Origin: Deinococcus sedimenti
Lineage (GTDB): Bacteria > Deinococcota > Deinococci > Deinococcales > Deinococcaceae
Length of the DNA: 64,000 nucleotides
Direction of reading: 5' to 3'
Assembly (NCBI RefSeq): GCF_014648135.1
Contig: NZ_BMQN01000006.1
Coordinates: 1-64,000, forward strand
Positions within the stretch are counted from its first letter, which is position 1. Every line of letters begins with the position of its first letter. Positions 15,377 through 28,790 of this stretch are shown piece after piece. The position numbers and the translations under genes are program-made. The notes under the pieces are model-generated. The model saw only the letters and a program-made list of their open reading frames with translations, had not been told where the DNA came from and searched no databases.

Positions 15377-15674
15377 GCGGCGCAGTATGCCACGCGCGGC
15401 ACCCTACACACGATGCTCACGACCCTGTCCATGACACGCTTACTGCTGTTGCACCACGTCCCGGCAGACCGAACGTGCATAAATATAGACAGAAGGCACT
15501 TCTCAGCACAGCCACGCGATATTCCATATGCCCGGCCCTGGCAACCGGATGAACGTCACATCTCGGCCGACAAACCTGCGCTATGATGCCGCCGATCAAC
15601 CCCTAGACAGCCCCTGCGAGCCGCCCAGACGGGTGCCCTCGCACAGACTGTCAAAGTACCAACCTGGAGGATCA

Positions 15675-17396
<1,722 letters not shown>

Positions 17397-17424
17397 CCCC
17401 ATCTGCGCCACCGCGCGCCTGACA

Positions 17425-17455
17425 GGAGCAGCCCTAACGTGGGCTGCTCCTTGCT
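17425..17455 (+). terminator. Terminator or attenuator after the binding protein gene
   Basis: GGAGCAGCCC (17425-17434) pairs with GGGCTGCTCC (17441-17450), followed by TTGCT. It would reduce read-through into the permease genes, giving excess binding protein. Confidence 0.75.
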
Positions 17456-17529
17456 GCTATCCCCATCATCACAAGTCCACGCCAGCGCATAGACAGGTTC
17501 GCGCAGCCGGGACACGCGCCCACCGTCCT

Positions 17530-17559
17530 TTGCGTTACTCATACGTTTTGGACTAGTCT
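17530..17559 (+). promoter_or_regulatory. Possible promoter of the permease genes
   Basis: TTGCGT (17530-17535), 18-base spacer, TAGTCT (17554-17559). The -10 lies in the palindrome CTAGACTAGTCTAG-like tract GACTAGTC. Confidence 0.35.
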
Positions 17560-17675
17560 AGCGAGCGGACTACAGCTCAGGCGTCACCCAAAACCCAAGG
17601 TTCGTTCTCTCCCTTCCCTTCGTTCCTCCCGACCACCCACAGCGGTACCGGGAGCTTTCCCACCCCGAGGCTTTC

Positions 17676-18698
17676 ATGCTCAACTTCATCGTGAAGCGAC
17701 TCATCCAGATCCCTGTGGTGATGCTCGTTCTCTCCCTGATGATCGTCGGCCTGACTCAGCTGCTCACCCCGGAGCAGCGCGCCGCGCCGTACATCCGCAG
17801 CGAACAGCAGGCCGCCCGTCTGGAACAGATCATCGAACAGCGCGGCCTGCGCGACCCCTTCCCGGTCCAGTACAGCCGCTGGCTGGGCAGCACCGTCAAG
17901 GGCGACCTGGGCTACTCCAAGGCCAGCAATCAGGATGTCGTGACCACCATCAAGGAGCGCCTGCCGCGCACCATTGAACTGACGATCGTCACGGCCATCC
18001 CGATCCTGCTGCTGAGCATCTGGCTGGGCACGCTGAGCGCTCTGCACAAAGACAAATTCATTGACCAGCTGCTCCGCGTGCTCGTCGTCCTCGGCTACTC
18101 GCTGCCGAGTTTCGTGGTCGGCATCCTGCTGCTGGCGGTGTTCTACGCCTACCTGGGCTGGCTGCCCGGCTCGGGCCAGCTGAACGTCATCAACACCTTC
18201 GCGCTGGGCGACATCAAGACCTACACCGGCCTGCTGACTGTGGACGCCGCGCTGAACGGCCGCTGGGACATCGCCTGGGACGCCCTGCAGCACATGATCC
18301 TCCCTGCCCTGACGCTGGTGATCGTCCTGAGCGCCAACATCATCAAGGTCATGCGCAACAACATGCTCGAAGCCCTGACCAGCGACTACGTGCGCACCGC
18401 CCGCGCCAAGGGCCTGTCCCCGAACGTGGTCAACCGCAAGCACGCCCGCCGCAACGCCCTGCTGAGCATCGTCACGCTGGGCGGCTTCCTGATCATCGGC
18501 CTGCTGGGCGGCTCGCTGATCACCGAGACCATCTTCGCGTTCCCCGGCGTGGGGCAGTGGGTCGTGCAGGCCGCCATCGGCGTGGACCTGGCCGCCGTGC
18601 TGGGCTTCGCCATGCTGACCGCCGTGATCGTGGTGCTCGTCAGCACCGTCGTGGACATCCTGTACGGCGTGATCGACCCGCGCGTGAGGTTCGACTGA
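17676..18698 (+). CDS. ABC transporter permease (DppB/OppB type)
   Basis: 340 residues, six membrane segments. N-terminal [20 protein letters not shown] and the periplasmic loop are typical of DppB-like subunits; the cytoplasmic EAA loop reads [18 protein letters not shown]. It pairs with the following permease to form the translocation channel for the solute delivered by the binding protein. Confidence 0.95.
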   Translation: MLNFIVKRLIQIPVVMLVLSLMIVGLTQLLTPEQRAAPYIRSEQQAARLEQIIEQRGLRDPFPVQYSRWLGSTVKGDLGYSKASNQDVVTTIKERLPRTIELTIVTAIPILLLSIWLGTLSALHKDKFIDQLLRVLVVLGYSLPSFVVGILLLAVFYAYLGWLPGSGQLNVINTFALGDIKTYTGLLTVDAALNGRWDIAWDALQHMILPALTLVIVLSANIIKVMRNNMLEALTSDYVRTARAKGLSPNVVNRKHARRNALLSIVTLGGFLIIGLLGGSLITETIFAFPGVGQWVVQAAIGVDLAAVLGFAMLTAVIVVLVSTVVDILYGVIDPRVRFD

Positions 18699-18729
18699 TG
18701 CCCCGCCCCACCACGCTCCGGAGGACCGC

Positions 18730-19752
18730 ATGACCGTTGCCGCCAGCCCCAAACCCCAGGGACGCACCCGCTTCCAGGAGTTCTGGACCAGCCCCGCCAC
18801 CCGCAAACTGCGCCGCAACCCGCTGGCGATCACGGGCCTGATCATCACCATTCTGTTCGGTTTGGTCGCCCTGTTCGCGCCGCTGCTCGCCAAGCCCAGC
18901 GGCAACTGCCTGCGTGACCTGAACATCGCTACCCCCAACGAGATCTACAATCCGGCGGGCGGCGCCTTCTGGCGCGCCGTGTTCACGCCGCCCGACAGCT
19001 GCTACCGCACGGAACGCCTGAGCTTCCAGCAGCAGCCCACCAGACCTGACGCGCAGGCGCCCTTCGGCACCGTCAACGGCTACAACATCTACTACGGTCT
19101 GATCTGGGGCACGCGCACCGCGCTGAAAATGGCCTTCATCATCGTGGCGATCACCCTGGCGCTCGGCGTGGTCATCGGCGCGATCAGCGGCTACTACGGC
19201 GGCTGGATCGACAACCTCATCCAGCGGTTCATCGATGTGCTGTTCTCGCTGCCGCCCCTGATCCTGACGGTCGTGATCCTGACCATCCTCCGCGCTCGCT
19301 TCCAAAGCGGAGGCGGGGACTATGACCCGACGCTGCCCATCATCGTGGCCTCCTGCGTCACCGGCTGGGCCGGGTACGCCCGCCTCATCCGCGGCGAGGT
19401 GCTGCGCACCCGTCAGCTGGAATACGTTGATGCCGCCCGCGGCCTGGGTGCCCGCGACGGCCGCCTGATCCTGAAACACGTGGTACCCAACAGCATCGCC
19501 GCCGTGTTCACGATCGCCGTGCTGGACCTCGCGACCGTGCCGCTCAGCATCGCAGGTCTGTCCTTCCTGGGTCTGGGCTTCGAACCCGGCTTCGCCGAAT
19601 GGGGCCAGCTGGTGGACGCCGCGCGCGCCTGGCTGAAACCCGAGTACTGGTACGTGCTGGTGTACCCCGCCGTGTTCATCGTGCTGTTCAGCCTCGCGTT
19701 CAACCTGTTCGGCGACGGCCTGCGCGACGCGCTGGACCCCAAGTCCCGCTGA
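18730..19752 (+). CDS. ABC transporter permease (DppC/OppC type)
   Basis: 340 residues with an N-terminal OppC_N segment, a large insertion after the first membrane helix (about residues 55-115), and the EAA loop [24 protein letters not shown] precedes the ATG. Second channel subunit of the importer. No ATPase gene follows; a terminator closes the operon. Confidence 0.95.
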   Translation: MTVAASPKPQGRTRFQEFWTSPATRKLRRNPLAITGLIITILFGLVALFAPLLAKPSGNCLRDLNIATPNEIYNPAGGAFWRAVFTPPDSCYRTERLSFQQQPTRPDAQAPFGTVNGYNIYYGLIWGTRTALKMAFIIVAITLALGVVIGAISGYYGGWIDNLIQRFIDVLFSLPPLILTVVILTILRARFQSGGGDYDPTLPIIVASCVTGWAGYARLIRGEVLRTRQLEYVDAARGLGARDGRLILKHVVPNSIAAVFTIAVLDLATVPLSIAGLSFLGLGFEPGFAEWGQLVDAARAWLKPEYWYVLVYPAVFIVLFSLAFNLFGDGLRDALDPKSR

Positions 19753-19767
19753 ACCAGCCTTCACCCG

Positions 19768-19803
19768 AAGAACCCCCCGCAGACCAGAGCGGGGGGTTCT
19801 TCG
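19768..19803 (+). terminator. Terminator of the importer operon
   Basis: AAGAACCCCCCGC pairs with GCGGGGGGTTCTT, a 13-bp perfect stem with 8-base loop, with TT after the second arm. Confidence 0.9.
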
Positions 19804-19818
19804 TGATGGACCGCCAGG

Positions 19819-20226
19819 TCAGCGGGGACGGGTCAGGACGAACAGGGCCAGCGCCAGCGTCCACAGCAGCGCCGCGAACAGGGGCGTGGACAGGAACGCG
19901 CACCCGACCAGGAAGGCCACCGCCGGTGCCGTGGCGGCCTGCATGGCGCCCGCAAGGGCGCGCTGCGGGGCGGGCAGCGTCTCGTCGCGGGCGGTGCGGC
20001 GCGACAGGTGCCACGCGACGCCCGCCAGCAGGAGGACCAGCAGCAGCACGCCCACCTGCGCGGCCAGACCCTCGACCCGCAGGGGCTTCAGCAGGGCCAG
20101 CAGCGCGCCCAGCGGCACGCCGGGGGCCGCCAGGGTCAGGAACGCCAGGCGGTGGGCACGCCGCGCGGCGCGGAGGTGCCCCGCGGCGTCCCCGACGCGC
20201 AGGTCGCGGGTCAGGGCCTCAAGCAT
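19819..20226 (-). CDS. Hypothetical membrane protein
   Basis: 135 residues with about four hydrophobic segments ([52 protein letters not shown]). No recognised family. Its ATG overlaps the end of ygfZ by eight bases, so it is co-transcribed with it. Confidence 0.75.
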   Translation of the reverse strand: MLEALTRDLRVGDAAGHLRAARRAHRLAFLTLAAPGVPLGALLALLKPLRVEGLAAQVGVLLLVLLLAGVAWHLSRRTARDETLPAPQRALAGAMQAATAPAVAFLVGCAFLSTPLFAALLWTLALALFVLTRPR

Positions 20227-21094
20227 GCGCGTGGATCAGCGTGACGGTCGCGGGCTGCCCGGCCACCTGCACCCCGGCGCCCTCCGGGAGTTCCTTGCGC
20301 AGGCGCGCCACGCTGCCGCTCCCCGCGTGCAGTCCCGCCTGCCCGACGACCTTCCCGTCCGCCGTGATCTCCGCCCCGGCCTCCCAGGGTCCGGCGCCGT
20401 CCAGTCGCACGAGGTGGTAGCGGGCGTTTCCGCGCGCCTCCAGGCGGGCCATGATCTCCTGCCCCACGTAGCAGCCCTTGCGGTAACTGATGGACGGCAG
20501 GGGTCCCGTGAGGTCCAGGCCGACCTCCTGCGGGAGGGTGCCGGTCAGGGCGTCGCGCGTGATGTCCGGAATGCCCGCCTGCACGCGCGCGGCGTCCAGT
20601 TCGCTCAGCGGCACCTCGGTCCCCGACAGGGCGGCCAGGACGGCCTCCTCGTGCCGGGCGAGGTAGTGCAGGTCCACGCCCGCCACGCCCGCGCGGTTCA
20701 CGCGACCCGCCAGCACCGTACTCCCGGCCAGGTCGAAGGTCTGCGCGTCCCCCCCGTCCGCCTGCCAGCCGCTCAGGTCAGTGCCGGGCCAGACGTGCAC
20801 GGTCCGCAGTTCACCCGTGACGTCCTGCACCTCCACCTGATCGAAGATGATGTACCGCCGCAGCCGCGCCGCCAGCGCCCCGGCCTGATCGGCGTCCAGG
20901 TGCAGGTACACGTCCTGCTCGCGGCGGTACGCGCGGGCGAACTGCTCGATCTGCCCACGCACGTTCAGGAACGCGCAGGGGACGAGCCCCGGCGTGGGCG
21001 CCGCGCGGAGGTTGTTCGTCATCTGACCGTGCACGAAATCCACGCGGTCCGCGCCGGTCACGCGCAGGCTGCTGGAGGGAATCCGGGTCCACAT
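20219..21094 (-). CDS. ygfZ: YgfZ/GcvT-fold Fe-S cluster maintenance protein
   Basis: 291 residues. The family signature [17 protein letters not shown] is intact, including the conserved Cys. YgfZ/IBA57 proteins bind folate and help assemble or repair Fe-S clusters in selected enzymes. The true start is the ATG at 21094 ([14 protein letters not shown]); TACCCT (21102-21107) lies seven bases before it, a leaderless layout. Confidence 0.93.
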   Translation of the reverse strand: MWTRIPSSSLRVTGADRVDFVHGQMTNNLRAAPTPGLVPCAFLNVRGQIEQFARAYRREQDVYLHLDADQAGALAARLRRYIIFDQVEVQDVTGELRTVHVWPGTDLSGWQADGGDAQTFDLAGSTVLAGRVNRAGVAGVDLHYLARHEEAVLAALSGTEVPLSELDAARVQAGIPDITRDALTGTLPQEVGLDLTGPLPSISYRKGCYVGQEIMARLEARGNARYHLVRLDGAGPWEAGAEITADGKVVGQAGLHAGSGSVARLRKELPEGAGVQVAGQPATVTLIHAHA

Positions 21095-21179
21095 GTCGCC
21101 CAGGGTACGGGATGCGGCGCGCCGCATGTGGAACGCGGATGACACGCGGGAAGGGACGGTGGGCTCAGGGCCCAGAGCT

Positions 21180-22271
21180 TCAGTCGCTGGCGAGGGCCAG
21201 TTCGCGCTGCCGGGCCTGCCGGGTCAGGTGCCAGCGGCTCAGGTCGGCGGCGGCGTCCCGGACGATGGCGTTCGCGTGCGGGAGGGCGGCGCGGCGGCTC
21301 TGCATGTTGCGGGCGACGATGCCGGTCAGGTCGTCGAGGTTGTGCAGGTGCGCGCCGGGCACCCCGGCGATGTCGGGGTTCAGGATGCGCGGCACGCTGA
21401 TGTCGATCAGGAACATCGGGCGGCCCGGCCGCTGACGCAGCGCGGCGTTGACCCCGTCGGCGCCCAGGACGTAGTGGGGCGCGCCGCTGGAGGCGATCAG
21501 GACGTCGGCCTCGGGCAGGACCTCTTCGAGGTAGTCGGCGGCGCAGGGGCGGCCCCCGAGTTTCTCGGCGAGCTGCCGGGCGCGTTCCACGGTGCGGTTC
21601 ACGACGATGACGTCCTCGACCCCGGCGGCGCGCAGGTGCGTGAGGGTCAGTTCGGCGGTCTCGCCCGCGCCGATGATCAGCGCGGTGCGGCCCGCGAGGC
21701 TGCCCAGGGCCGCCTGAGCGAGTTCCACGGCGGCGCTGGACACGCTGACGATCTTGTCGCTCATGCCGGTCTCGAAACGGACGCGTTTCCCGGCGGCCAG
21801 GGCGCCCTGCGCGACCTTGTTCAGGGTGGTGCCGGTCAGGCCGCGTTCGCGGGCGTCCATCCAGGCGCGTTTGACCTGCCCCTGGATCTGCGTCTCGCCG
21901 ATGACGAGGCTGTCGAGGCCCGCGGCGACGCGGTACAGGTGCGTGACGGCGGCCTCGCCGGTGTGGACGTACAGGTGCTCGCCGAGGTCCTGCGCCCAGG
22001 CGCCCTCGAAGGCGGCGCGCGGGTCGCCGCTGACGCCCGCCATGTACACCTCGGTGCGGTTGCAGGTGGCGAGCAGCATGACCTCCTGCGCGTAGCCGCA
22101 CAGGTGCGAGAGCAGGGTGCCCTCGTGCCCGGCGCGGACGGCAGCCAGTTCGCGGACCTCGACGGGGGCGGTCTGGTGGTTCAGTCCGACGACCACGAAG
22201 TCCAGCGCCTGCGGGGCGTGCGTGCCCGTGCGGGTCAGCAGGGCGTGCGCGGTGGGGCAGGAGAGCGTCAC
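21180..22271 (-). CDS. hemA: Glutamyl-tRNA reductase
   Basis: 363 residues. First enzyme of the C5 heme pathway, reducing Glu-tRNA to glutamate semialdehyde. [13 protein letters not shown] and [10 protein letters not shown] carry the catalytic Cys (residue 70); the NADPH domain has [13 protein letters not shown]. The GTG start overlaps the sirC stop (GTGA), giving an N-terminus some 20 residues longer than the Escherichia coli enzyme; a later start cannot be excluded. Confidence 0.96.
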   Translation of the reverse strand: MTLSCPTAHALLTRTGTHAPQALDFVVVGLNHQTAPVEVRELAAVRAGHEGTLLSHLCGYAQEVMLLATCNRTEVYMAGVSGDPRAAFEGAWAQDLGEHLYVHTGEAAVTHLYRVAAGLDSLVIGETQIQGQVKRAWMDARERGLTGTTLNKVAQGALAAGKRVRFETGMSDKIVSVSSAAVELAQAALGSLAGRTALIIGAGETAELTLTHLRAAGVEDVIVVNRTVERARQLAEKLGGRPCAADYLEEVLPEADVLIASSGAPHYVLGADGVNAALRQRPGRPMFLIDISVPRILNPDIAGVPGAHLHNLDDLTGIVARNMQSRRAALPHANAIVRDAAADLSRWHLTRQARQRELALASD

Positions 22272-22825
22272 GCGAGCCCCACGGACTGGCGGATGTCGGC
22301 GCGCAGGGCGTCCAGGCTGGCGGCACGCTGTGTGTCGGGCTGGGTCAGGGCGGCCTCGCGGCGGGCGGTCCAGCTGTCCAGGGTGGCCTCGTCGGGCAGC
22401 AGGGCTGCGGTGCGTTCAGCGAGGGCCTGGGCCAGCAGCGGCAGTTCCCGCCCGCTGGTCACGGCGACCTGCACGCCCGCGCGCTGCGCCTGCGCGGGGA
22501 AGCGCCAGTTGCCGCGCGTGGCGTCCCCGGCGTCATTCACCAGGGCACCCTGCGCGCGGGCGTCGCGCACGACGGCGTCGTTCACGTCGGCAGAGCCGGT
22601 GGCGGCGACGACCATCACCGCGCCGCTCAGGTCGCCGCGCCGGTAGTGGCGGGCCTCGATCTGCACGGGCAGCGCCGCGAGGTCCGGGTGCTGCCCGGGC
22701 GCGATGACCTGCACCTGCGCCCCGGCGTCCAGCAGCGTGCGGATGCGGCGCAGCGCGACCTCTCCCCCGCCGACCACGACGACGCGCACGCCGCGAAGAT
22801 CAAGGAAGGCTGGGAGGAAACTCAT
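22268..22825 (-). CDS. Precorrin-2 dehydrogenase / sirohydrochlorin branch enzyme
   Basis: 185 residues. NAD-binding GGGEVALRR and the CysG_N-type sequence [10 protein letters not shown] identify a SirC/Met8/CysG N-terminal-like protein that oxidises precorrin-2 to sirohydrochlorin. TATGCT ends seven bases before the ATG at 22825; the in-frame ATG four codons earlier lies inside that -10 box, so the later start is preferred. Coupled to hemA by a four-base overlap. Confidence 0.9.
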   Translation of the reverse strand: MSFLPAFLDLRGVRVVVVGGGEVALRRIRTLLDAGAQVQVIAPGQHPDLAALPVQIEARHYRRGDLSGAVMVVAATGSADVNDAVVRDARAQGALVNDAGDATRGNWRFPAQAQRAGVQVAVTSGRELPLLAQALAERTAALLPDEATLDSWTARREAALTQPDTQRAASLDALRADIRQSVGLA

Positions 22826-22964
22826 CTGCGGCAGCATAGCGTGCCGGGCACGGGGCAGCCGTCCCCGACCGATCGGTCAGAAAGACGACTGGGACGCGAT
22901 TGCACCCCAGAACCGTCACTGCGCGCGGAACGCGGGGGGCGGGGCTGGCCCCATCAGTCAGCAC

Positions 22965-24479
<1,515 letters not shown>

Positions 24480-24580
24480 GCGCCCCAGGGTAACGGCCCC
24501 CGAGGCGCCCGATAGCCGACCCGTTTAATCCACTTCTATGCAGCGCCTCCCATGCAGCGCCCCCGGTCCGTCGGCGGCGG

Positions 24581-24862
24581 TCAGTCGGCGGCGGTCGCGT
24601 GCACGTCCGGCAGGTTGAGGTGATGCGCGGTCGTGTCGTGCAGGCCCGCGAAGCGCAGGTGCCGCTGGCAGATGAACCACAGCTCGTCCCGGTCGTTCGG
24701 GAGGATGAAGTACGCGTCCGACGTCTCGGACGGGTTGTACACGCCCACCACGCGGTATGCGCGGCCCTCGTTGAAGCCGCTCGACAGGGGCAGGGGCGTC
24801 GGCGCGCGCGGCCCGCCGAGTTCCACGATCCGGACAAACAGGTGGGGGTGGAAGGCGATCAT
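24581..24862 (-). CDS. Hypothetical protein
   Basis: 93 residues, MIAFHPHLFVRIVELG..., mixed alpha/beta with several His and aromatic residues (WFICQRHLRFAGLHD). AAGGATGAGG before the ATG supports translation. No family recognised, no signal peptide. It lies between the cobA-hemD start and the divergent GNAT gene. Confidence 0.7.
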   Translation of the reverse strand: MIAFHPHLFVRIVELGGPRAPTPLPLSSGFNEGRAYRVVGVYNPSETSDAYFILPNDRDELWFICQRHLRFAGLHDTTAHHLNLPDVHATAAD

Positions 24863-24970
24863 GCCTCATCCTTGTCCCGCATCCGCCCGGCAACGGGGCG
24901 ATGTCACACAAGGTCAAGGGCGGCCTAACGTTGCCCCAGCGCCGCACTGTCAGGCGCTAGGCTGGCCCTC

Positions 24971-25693
24971 ATGAGCGACCCCGCCACCCGACTGGCCCAC
25001 GCCGAGGCCGCCGCCCACGGCCGGGGCGGCACCCGCGAACGATTCGGCCCGCTGGTCGCTGCGTACCACGGCCCGGACCTGCCGTTGAACAGCGCGTGGC
25101 ACGACGGCAGCGCGCCTCTCACGGAAGCGGACCTGCTGGCCTTCGAGGCGTTCAGTACCGCGCACGGCGCGCCCGCCACGCTGCACCTCCTCGCCCCCAG
25201 CGTGAACGAGGCCCTGCCGCTGCTGACCGCGCGCGGGTACGCCCTGACGTACGTGCTGCACGCCTACACGCACGACCTGCGCGACCTCCCCCCGGCCCCC
25301 ACCCTGGACGTGCGCCGCAGCGACGATCCGGACGGCTGGGCGGCACACTCCGCGCTTGGTTTCGGTCCCGGCAGCGAGCCCATCATGCGGGTCGTGGCGC
25401 ACCTGCCCGGCACGCAGCTGTATCAGGCGCACGTGGACGGGCAGGTTGCCGGAACCGCCGCGCTGGGCCTGACAGAAGGCGTCGCGGCGCTGTTCGGCAC
25501 CTCCACCCTGCCCGGCCGCCGGGGTCTGGGCGCGCAGACCGCGCTGCTCGCCGCGCGCCTGCACGCAGCCCACGCTCAGGGCGCAGAGCTGGCCAGCGTG
25601 TTCGCCACGCCCGGCAGCGCCAGCGAACGCAACATCCGGCGCGCCGGATTCCGGCTGACCACCCTGCGCCTGACCTTCACGCGGAACAGTTAG
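24971..25693 (+). CDS. GNAT-family acetyltransferase
   Basis: 240 residues. The C-terminal half holds a GNAT core with the acetyl-CoA binding GRRGLGAQTALLAARL and a final NIRRAGFRLTTLRLTF strand; the N-terminal half looks like a second, degenerate GNAT repeat. Substrate unknown. TAGGCT (24958-24963) seven bases before ATG is a leaderless-type promoter. It converges with the Nudix gene, overlapping by four bases. Confidence 0.85.
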   Translation: MSDPATRLAHAEAAAHGRGGTRERFGPLVAAYHGPDLPLNSAWHDGSAPLTEADLLAFEAFSTAHGAPATLHLLAPSVNEALPLLTARGYALTYVLHAYTHDLRDLPPAPTLDVRRSDDPDGWAAHSALGFGPGSEPIMRVVAHLPGTQLYQAHVDGQVAGTAALGLTEGVAALFGTSTLPGRRGLGAQTALLAARLHAAHAQGAELASVFATPGSASERNIRRAGFRLTTLRLTFTRNS

Positions 25694-26145
25694 CGCACGC
25701 CCACGCAGGTCCGCAGCTGCGCCAGCGCGGCGCGGTCCACTGGACCCAGACCATCCGGCAGGGCGTCCAGCGACCAGAAGCGCAATTCGAGGCCCTTCAG
25801 CCCGTCCGCGCGGGGCACGCCCTCCCAGCGGCGCACCACGTACGCGGCGGACACCTGATAGAACTCGTCCCCGTTCGGCAGGCGCACGAAGGTGTCCGGC
25901 CCGCTGACCACCGTGAACAGGAGGGGGTCTAGCACGGTCAGGCCAGTCTCCTCTTGGACCTCACGGCGCAGGGTGTCCTCCAGGGACTCGCCGGGTTCGC
26001 TCAGGCCGCCGGGCGTGCCCCACCCGCCGGTGTCACCGCGCCGTTGCAGCAGGACCTCCTCGCCATGCAGGAGCAGCGCGCACACACCGGAAAGGATCAG
26101 CGGCATCGGGCCGGTGCGTGCGCGCAGGTCGCGGATGTACGTCAC
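25690..26145 (-). CDS. Nudix hydrolase
   Basis: 151 residues. Canonical Nudix box GGLSEPGESLEDTLRREVQ followed by EETGL, with the metal-binding REVQEE. N-terminus TYIRDLRARTGPMPLILSGV matches a Nudix subfamily that often acts on nucleotide diphosphate derivatives; substrate not predictable. The GTG at 26145 overlaps the upstream gene's stop as GTGA; another in-frame GTG at 26154 is the alternative. Confidence 0.9.
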   Translation of the reverse strand: MTYIRDLRARTGPMPLILSGVCALLLHGEEVLLQRRGDTGGWGTPGGLSEPGESLEDTLRREVQEETGLTVLDPLLFTVVSGPDTFVRLPNGDEFYQVSAAYVVRRWEGVPRADGLKGLELRFWSLDALPDGLGPVDRAALAQLRTCVGVR

Positions 26146-26591
26146 GCGGTCCACGCGAGTGCGGCGTGGCCCAGGCCGGTCAGCGGCAGGTGAGGGAGGT
26201 CGGCGCGGGGGAAGAAACGCAGGTCGGCGAGTTCGTGCCCGTCGGGCTGCGGGGTGCCGTGCCAGCCGGTCACGCGGTACGCGGCGGTGTACGCGTAGAA
26301 CTGGTCGCCGTTCGGGGCCTCGCTGAGCTGCGCGGGGCCGAGCAGGTCGATCAGCCGGGCGTCGGTGACGGTCAGGCGGCTCTCCTCGTGGACCTCGCGG
26401 CGCAGGGTGGCGTCCGGTGATTCGCCCAGTTCACTGAGGCCCGCGATGAGGCCCCAGCGGTCGGCGTTCACGCGCCGCGCGAGCAGCAGGTGCCCGTGCG
26501 GATCGGTGATCAGCGCGGCGACGCCGATCAGGTTGCTGGGGCGCGGACCGATCAGCGCGTGCAGGTCGCAAATGCAGCCATCTCTGCTCAT
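26142..26591 (-). CDS. Nudix hydrolase, paralogue with altered box
   Basis: 149 residues and clearly paralogous to the next gene (CDLHALIGPRPSNLIGVAAL parallels its N-terminus). The Nudix box reads GLSELGESPDATLRREVHE followed by ESRL: the REUxEE metal residues are kept but the usual glycine after EEx is Arg. First of a two-gene operon produced by tandem duplication. Confidence 0.88.
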   Translation of the reverse strand: MSRDGCICDLHALIGPRPSNLIGVAALITDPHGHLLLARRVNADRWGLIAGLSELGESPDATLRREVHEESRLTVTDARLIDLLGPAQLSEAPNGDQFYAYTAAYRVTGWHGTPQPDGHELADLRFFPRADLPHLPLTGLGHAALAWTA

Positions 26592-26600
26592 GTGAGCGTG

Positions 26601-27518
26601 TTACACACCATGCTGTTCAGGCGAGGCTGGATTCGAGCAGCGCACCGCGTCCCGCACCGCCGCGCACACCGCCTCCTGCACCAGGGCGCCCAGCAGCATG
26701 GGGTCGGCCGCCGGAAGCGCCCCCGTGCTGACCATGAACGCGCTGTCCCCGTCCCAGAAGGTGTGACTGGGGTGAATGACGCGCGCCAGGGCCGCCTGCG
26801 CCGCGTCCGCCAGCCGACGGCACTCGGCCTTGCTCAGGGCGTGCTCGGTGACGACCGCGACGAGCGTGGTGTTCTCCGCGTCGCCCGGCGTGAACGCCGC
26901 CGCGCCCGGCCCGACACCCGGCCCGGCCAGCACGCCGCCCCGCTCGTCCAGCACGTCCCCGATGGGGTTCACAACGGCCAGCGCCCCCACCCGCACCCCG
27001 TGGCGTTCCAGCAGGACGCTGCCCAACCCGCCCGGCACGGCACCCCGGCCCAGGTACTTCCCGGCGGTCGCCCCGGTGCCCGCCCCGACCAGCCCGCGCG
27101 GCACCGGGTCACTGCTGGCCGCGCGGGCCGCCTGTTCTCCCTCGGCGTCGCCGGGGCGGATGTCCGCGCGGCCCACGCCCAGGTCGTAGATCACGGCGGC
27201 GGGCACGATCGGCACGCGCGCCCAGGGCGTCTCGTGCCCCACGCCTCGTTCCTCCAGCACCCGCACCACGCCCGACGCCGCCGCGAGCCCGAAGGCACTC
27301 CCGCCCGTCAGGAGCAGCGCGTGAATGCGTTCGACCTTCTTCTCCGGGGCGAGCAGCACGCCCTCGCGCGTGCCGGGGCTGGGGCCCAGGAACGACGCGG
27401 ACGCCACCGCGCCCGCCGGGGGCAGCAGGATCGCGGTGCAGCCCGTGCGGGCCTCCTCGTGCGTCCAGTGGCCCACGCGCACGCCAGGGATACCGGTCAG
27501 GGTGAGGTTCGGGGTCAT
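26601..27518 (-). CDS. P1-family (S58, DmpA-like) aminopeptidase
   Basis: 305 residues. PGVRVGHWT at the start, ALLLTGGSAFGLAAASGV and GLVGAGTGATAGK are family blocks of the DmpA/P1 Ntn-hydrolase-like peptidases, which self-cleave before a Ser/Thr nucleophile. AENTTLVAVV near residue 230 is the likely processing site, with Thr as nucleophile. Natural substrates are unknown (DmpA releases N-terminal D- or L-residues). Nine bases precede the Nudix pair downstream start on the other side. Confidence 0.88.
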   Translation of the reverse strand: MTPNLTLTGIPGVRVGHWTHEEARTGCTAILLPPAGAVASASFLGPSPGTREGVLLAPEKKVERIHALLLTGGSAFGLAAASGVVRVLEERGVGHETPWARVPIVPAAVIYDLGVGRADIRPGDAEGEQAARAASSDPVPRGLVGAGTGATAGKYLGRGAVPGGLGSVLLERHGVRVGALAVVNPIGDVLDERGGVLAGPGVGPGAAAFTPGDAENTTLVAVVTEHALSKAECRRLADAAQAALARVIHPSHTFWDGDSAFMVSTGALPAADPMLLGALVQEAVCAAVRDAVRCSNPASPEQHGV

Positions 27519-27627
27519 GCGGGCATTCCAGCACCTCCGCCCGCCACCGCGCCACCCACGGCCGGGACACTCACGGCCGGACTCCTCACCACAGCACGCG
27601 GCGCAGACGGCATCATCCGGGGCACAC

Positions 27628-28698
27628 ATGAAACGCGGCTCCCTCCTGCCGGCCCTCGTTCTTTCAGCGTCCCTGCTCGCGCCGGGCGCGGAGGCCCTGA
27701 CGATGACGTACCCGAACTCCACCACCACCATCCACGAGCAGCCCGGCGACTGGGCTGGCGGCGAGGGACGCGGCGCGCTCGCCGGGGCGGCGGGCCTGAG
27801 CCTCGCGCCGGGCGCGACGAGCGGCACCTGGACGTCCGCACCGATCCGCGTGCCCGCCTTCGACGAACTGATTCCCTCGTGGAACGCCGTGACGCCCGCT
27901 CGCGGCAGCGTCAGCGTGGAGGTCCGCGCGCAGAACGCGGGGGGCTGGACCCGCTGGTTCAGTTTCGGCACCTGGAGCGACGCCGGGGACCGCGCCAGCC
28001 TGGACGGGCAGAAGGACCGCGCCGGGCAGGTCCTGACCGACACGCTGCGCCTGACCGCCAAGGCCAGCGCCGTGCAATACCGCGTGACTCTGCGCGGCGC
28101 CGGGACCGGCGTGCAGCTCGTGGCGCTGAACACCAGTGACCGCGCCCGCCGCAGCGAGGCGCTGGGCGCACCCGGCAACCGCGCCGCGTGGGGCAAGGAG
28201 GTCCGGGTGCCGCAGCGGTCCCAGATGCTGTACCCGGACGGCGGGGAGGTCTGGTGCAGTCCCACCAGCGTCTCGATGATCCTGGCGAAGCACGGCGTGA
28301 ACGTCACGGTGCCCGACGCGGCGCGCGGCACCTTCGACCGCGCGTACGACGGGACCGGCAACTGGGCGTTCAACGCCGCGTACGCCGGGGCGCGCGGCAT
28401 GCGGTCAGTGGTGCTGCGCCTGCCCAGCCTCGCCGCCGCCGAGACCTTCACCGCGCAGGGCACCCCGCTGGCCGTCAGCCTCGGCTGGAAGGCCGGGGAA
28501 CTGCCGGGCGCACCGCTGCCCACGTCGGGCGGGCACCTGATGGTCCTGACCGGCTTCGACCCGCAGGGCAACCCGGTCCTGAACGACCCCGCCGCGCCCA
28601 GCGACGCCCTCGTCCGCCGCACGTACCCGCGCGCCGCGTTCGAGCGCCTGTGGCTGGGCCACTCCGGCGGCGTCGCGTACCTGATCACGCCCCGCTGA
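27628..28698 (+). CDS. Secreted C39-like cysteine peptidase
   Basis: 356 residues. Signal peptide (MKRGSLLPALVLSASLLAPGAEA), a beta-rich N-terminal domain, then a peptidase_C39_2-like domain: Cys210 in WCSPTSVSMIL, His303 in GGHLMVLTGFD, and LNDPAAPS. This arrangement is common for extracytoplasmic papain-fold proteins of Gram-positive and Deinococcus genomes; substrate unknown. ATG 27628 is set by the signal peptide. Confidence 0.88.
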   Translation: MKRGSLLPALVLSASLLAPGAEALTMTYPNSTTTIHEQPGDWAGGEGRGALAGAAGLSLAPGATSGTWTSAPIRVPAFDELIPSWNAVTPARGSVSVEVRAQNAGGWTRWFSFGTWSDAGDRASLDGQKDRAGQVLTDTLRLTAKASAVQYRVTLRGAGTGVQLVALNTSDRARRSEALGAPGNRAAWGKEVRVPQRSQMLYPDGGEVWCSPTSVSMILAKHGVNVTVPDAARGTFDRAYDGTGNWAFNAAYAGARGMRSVVLRLPSLAAAETFTAQGTPLAVSLGWKAGELPGAPLPTSGGHLMVLTGFDPQGNPVLNDPAAPSDALVRRTYPRAAFERLWLGHSGGVAYLITPR

Positions 28699-28790
28699 GC
28701 CCACCTCCTCCTGACCGGGCGCACACCTGAACGGGGGAACGGTGCCCAATGTGTGGTGTTTTCTTCACGGCGCCCGACTTACCGTGTGGT

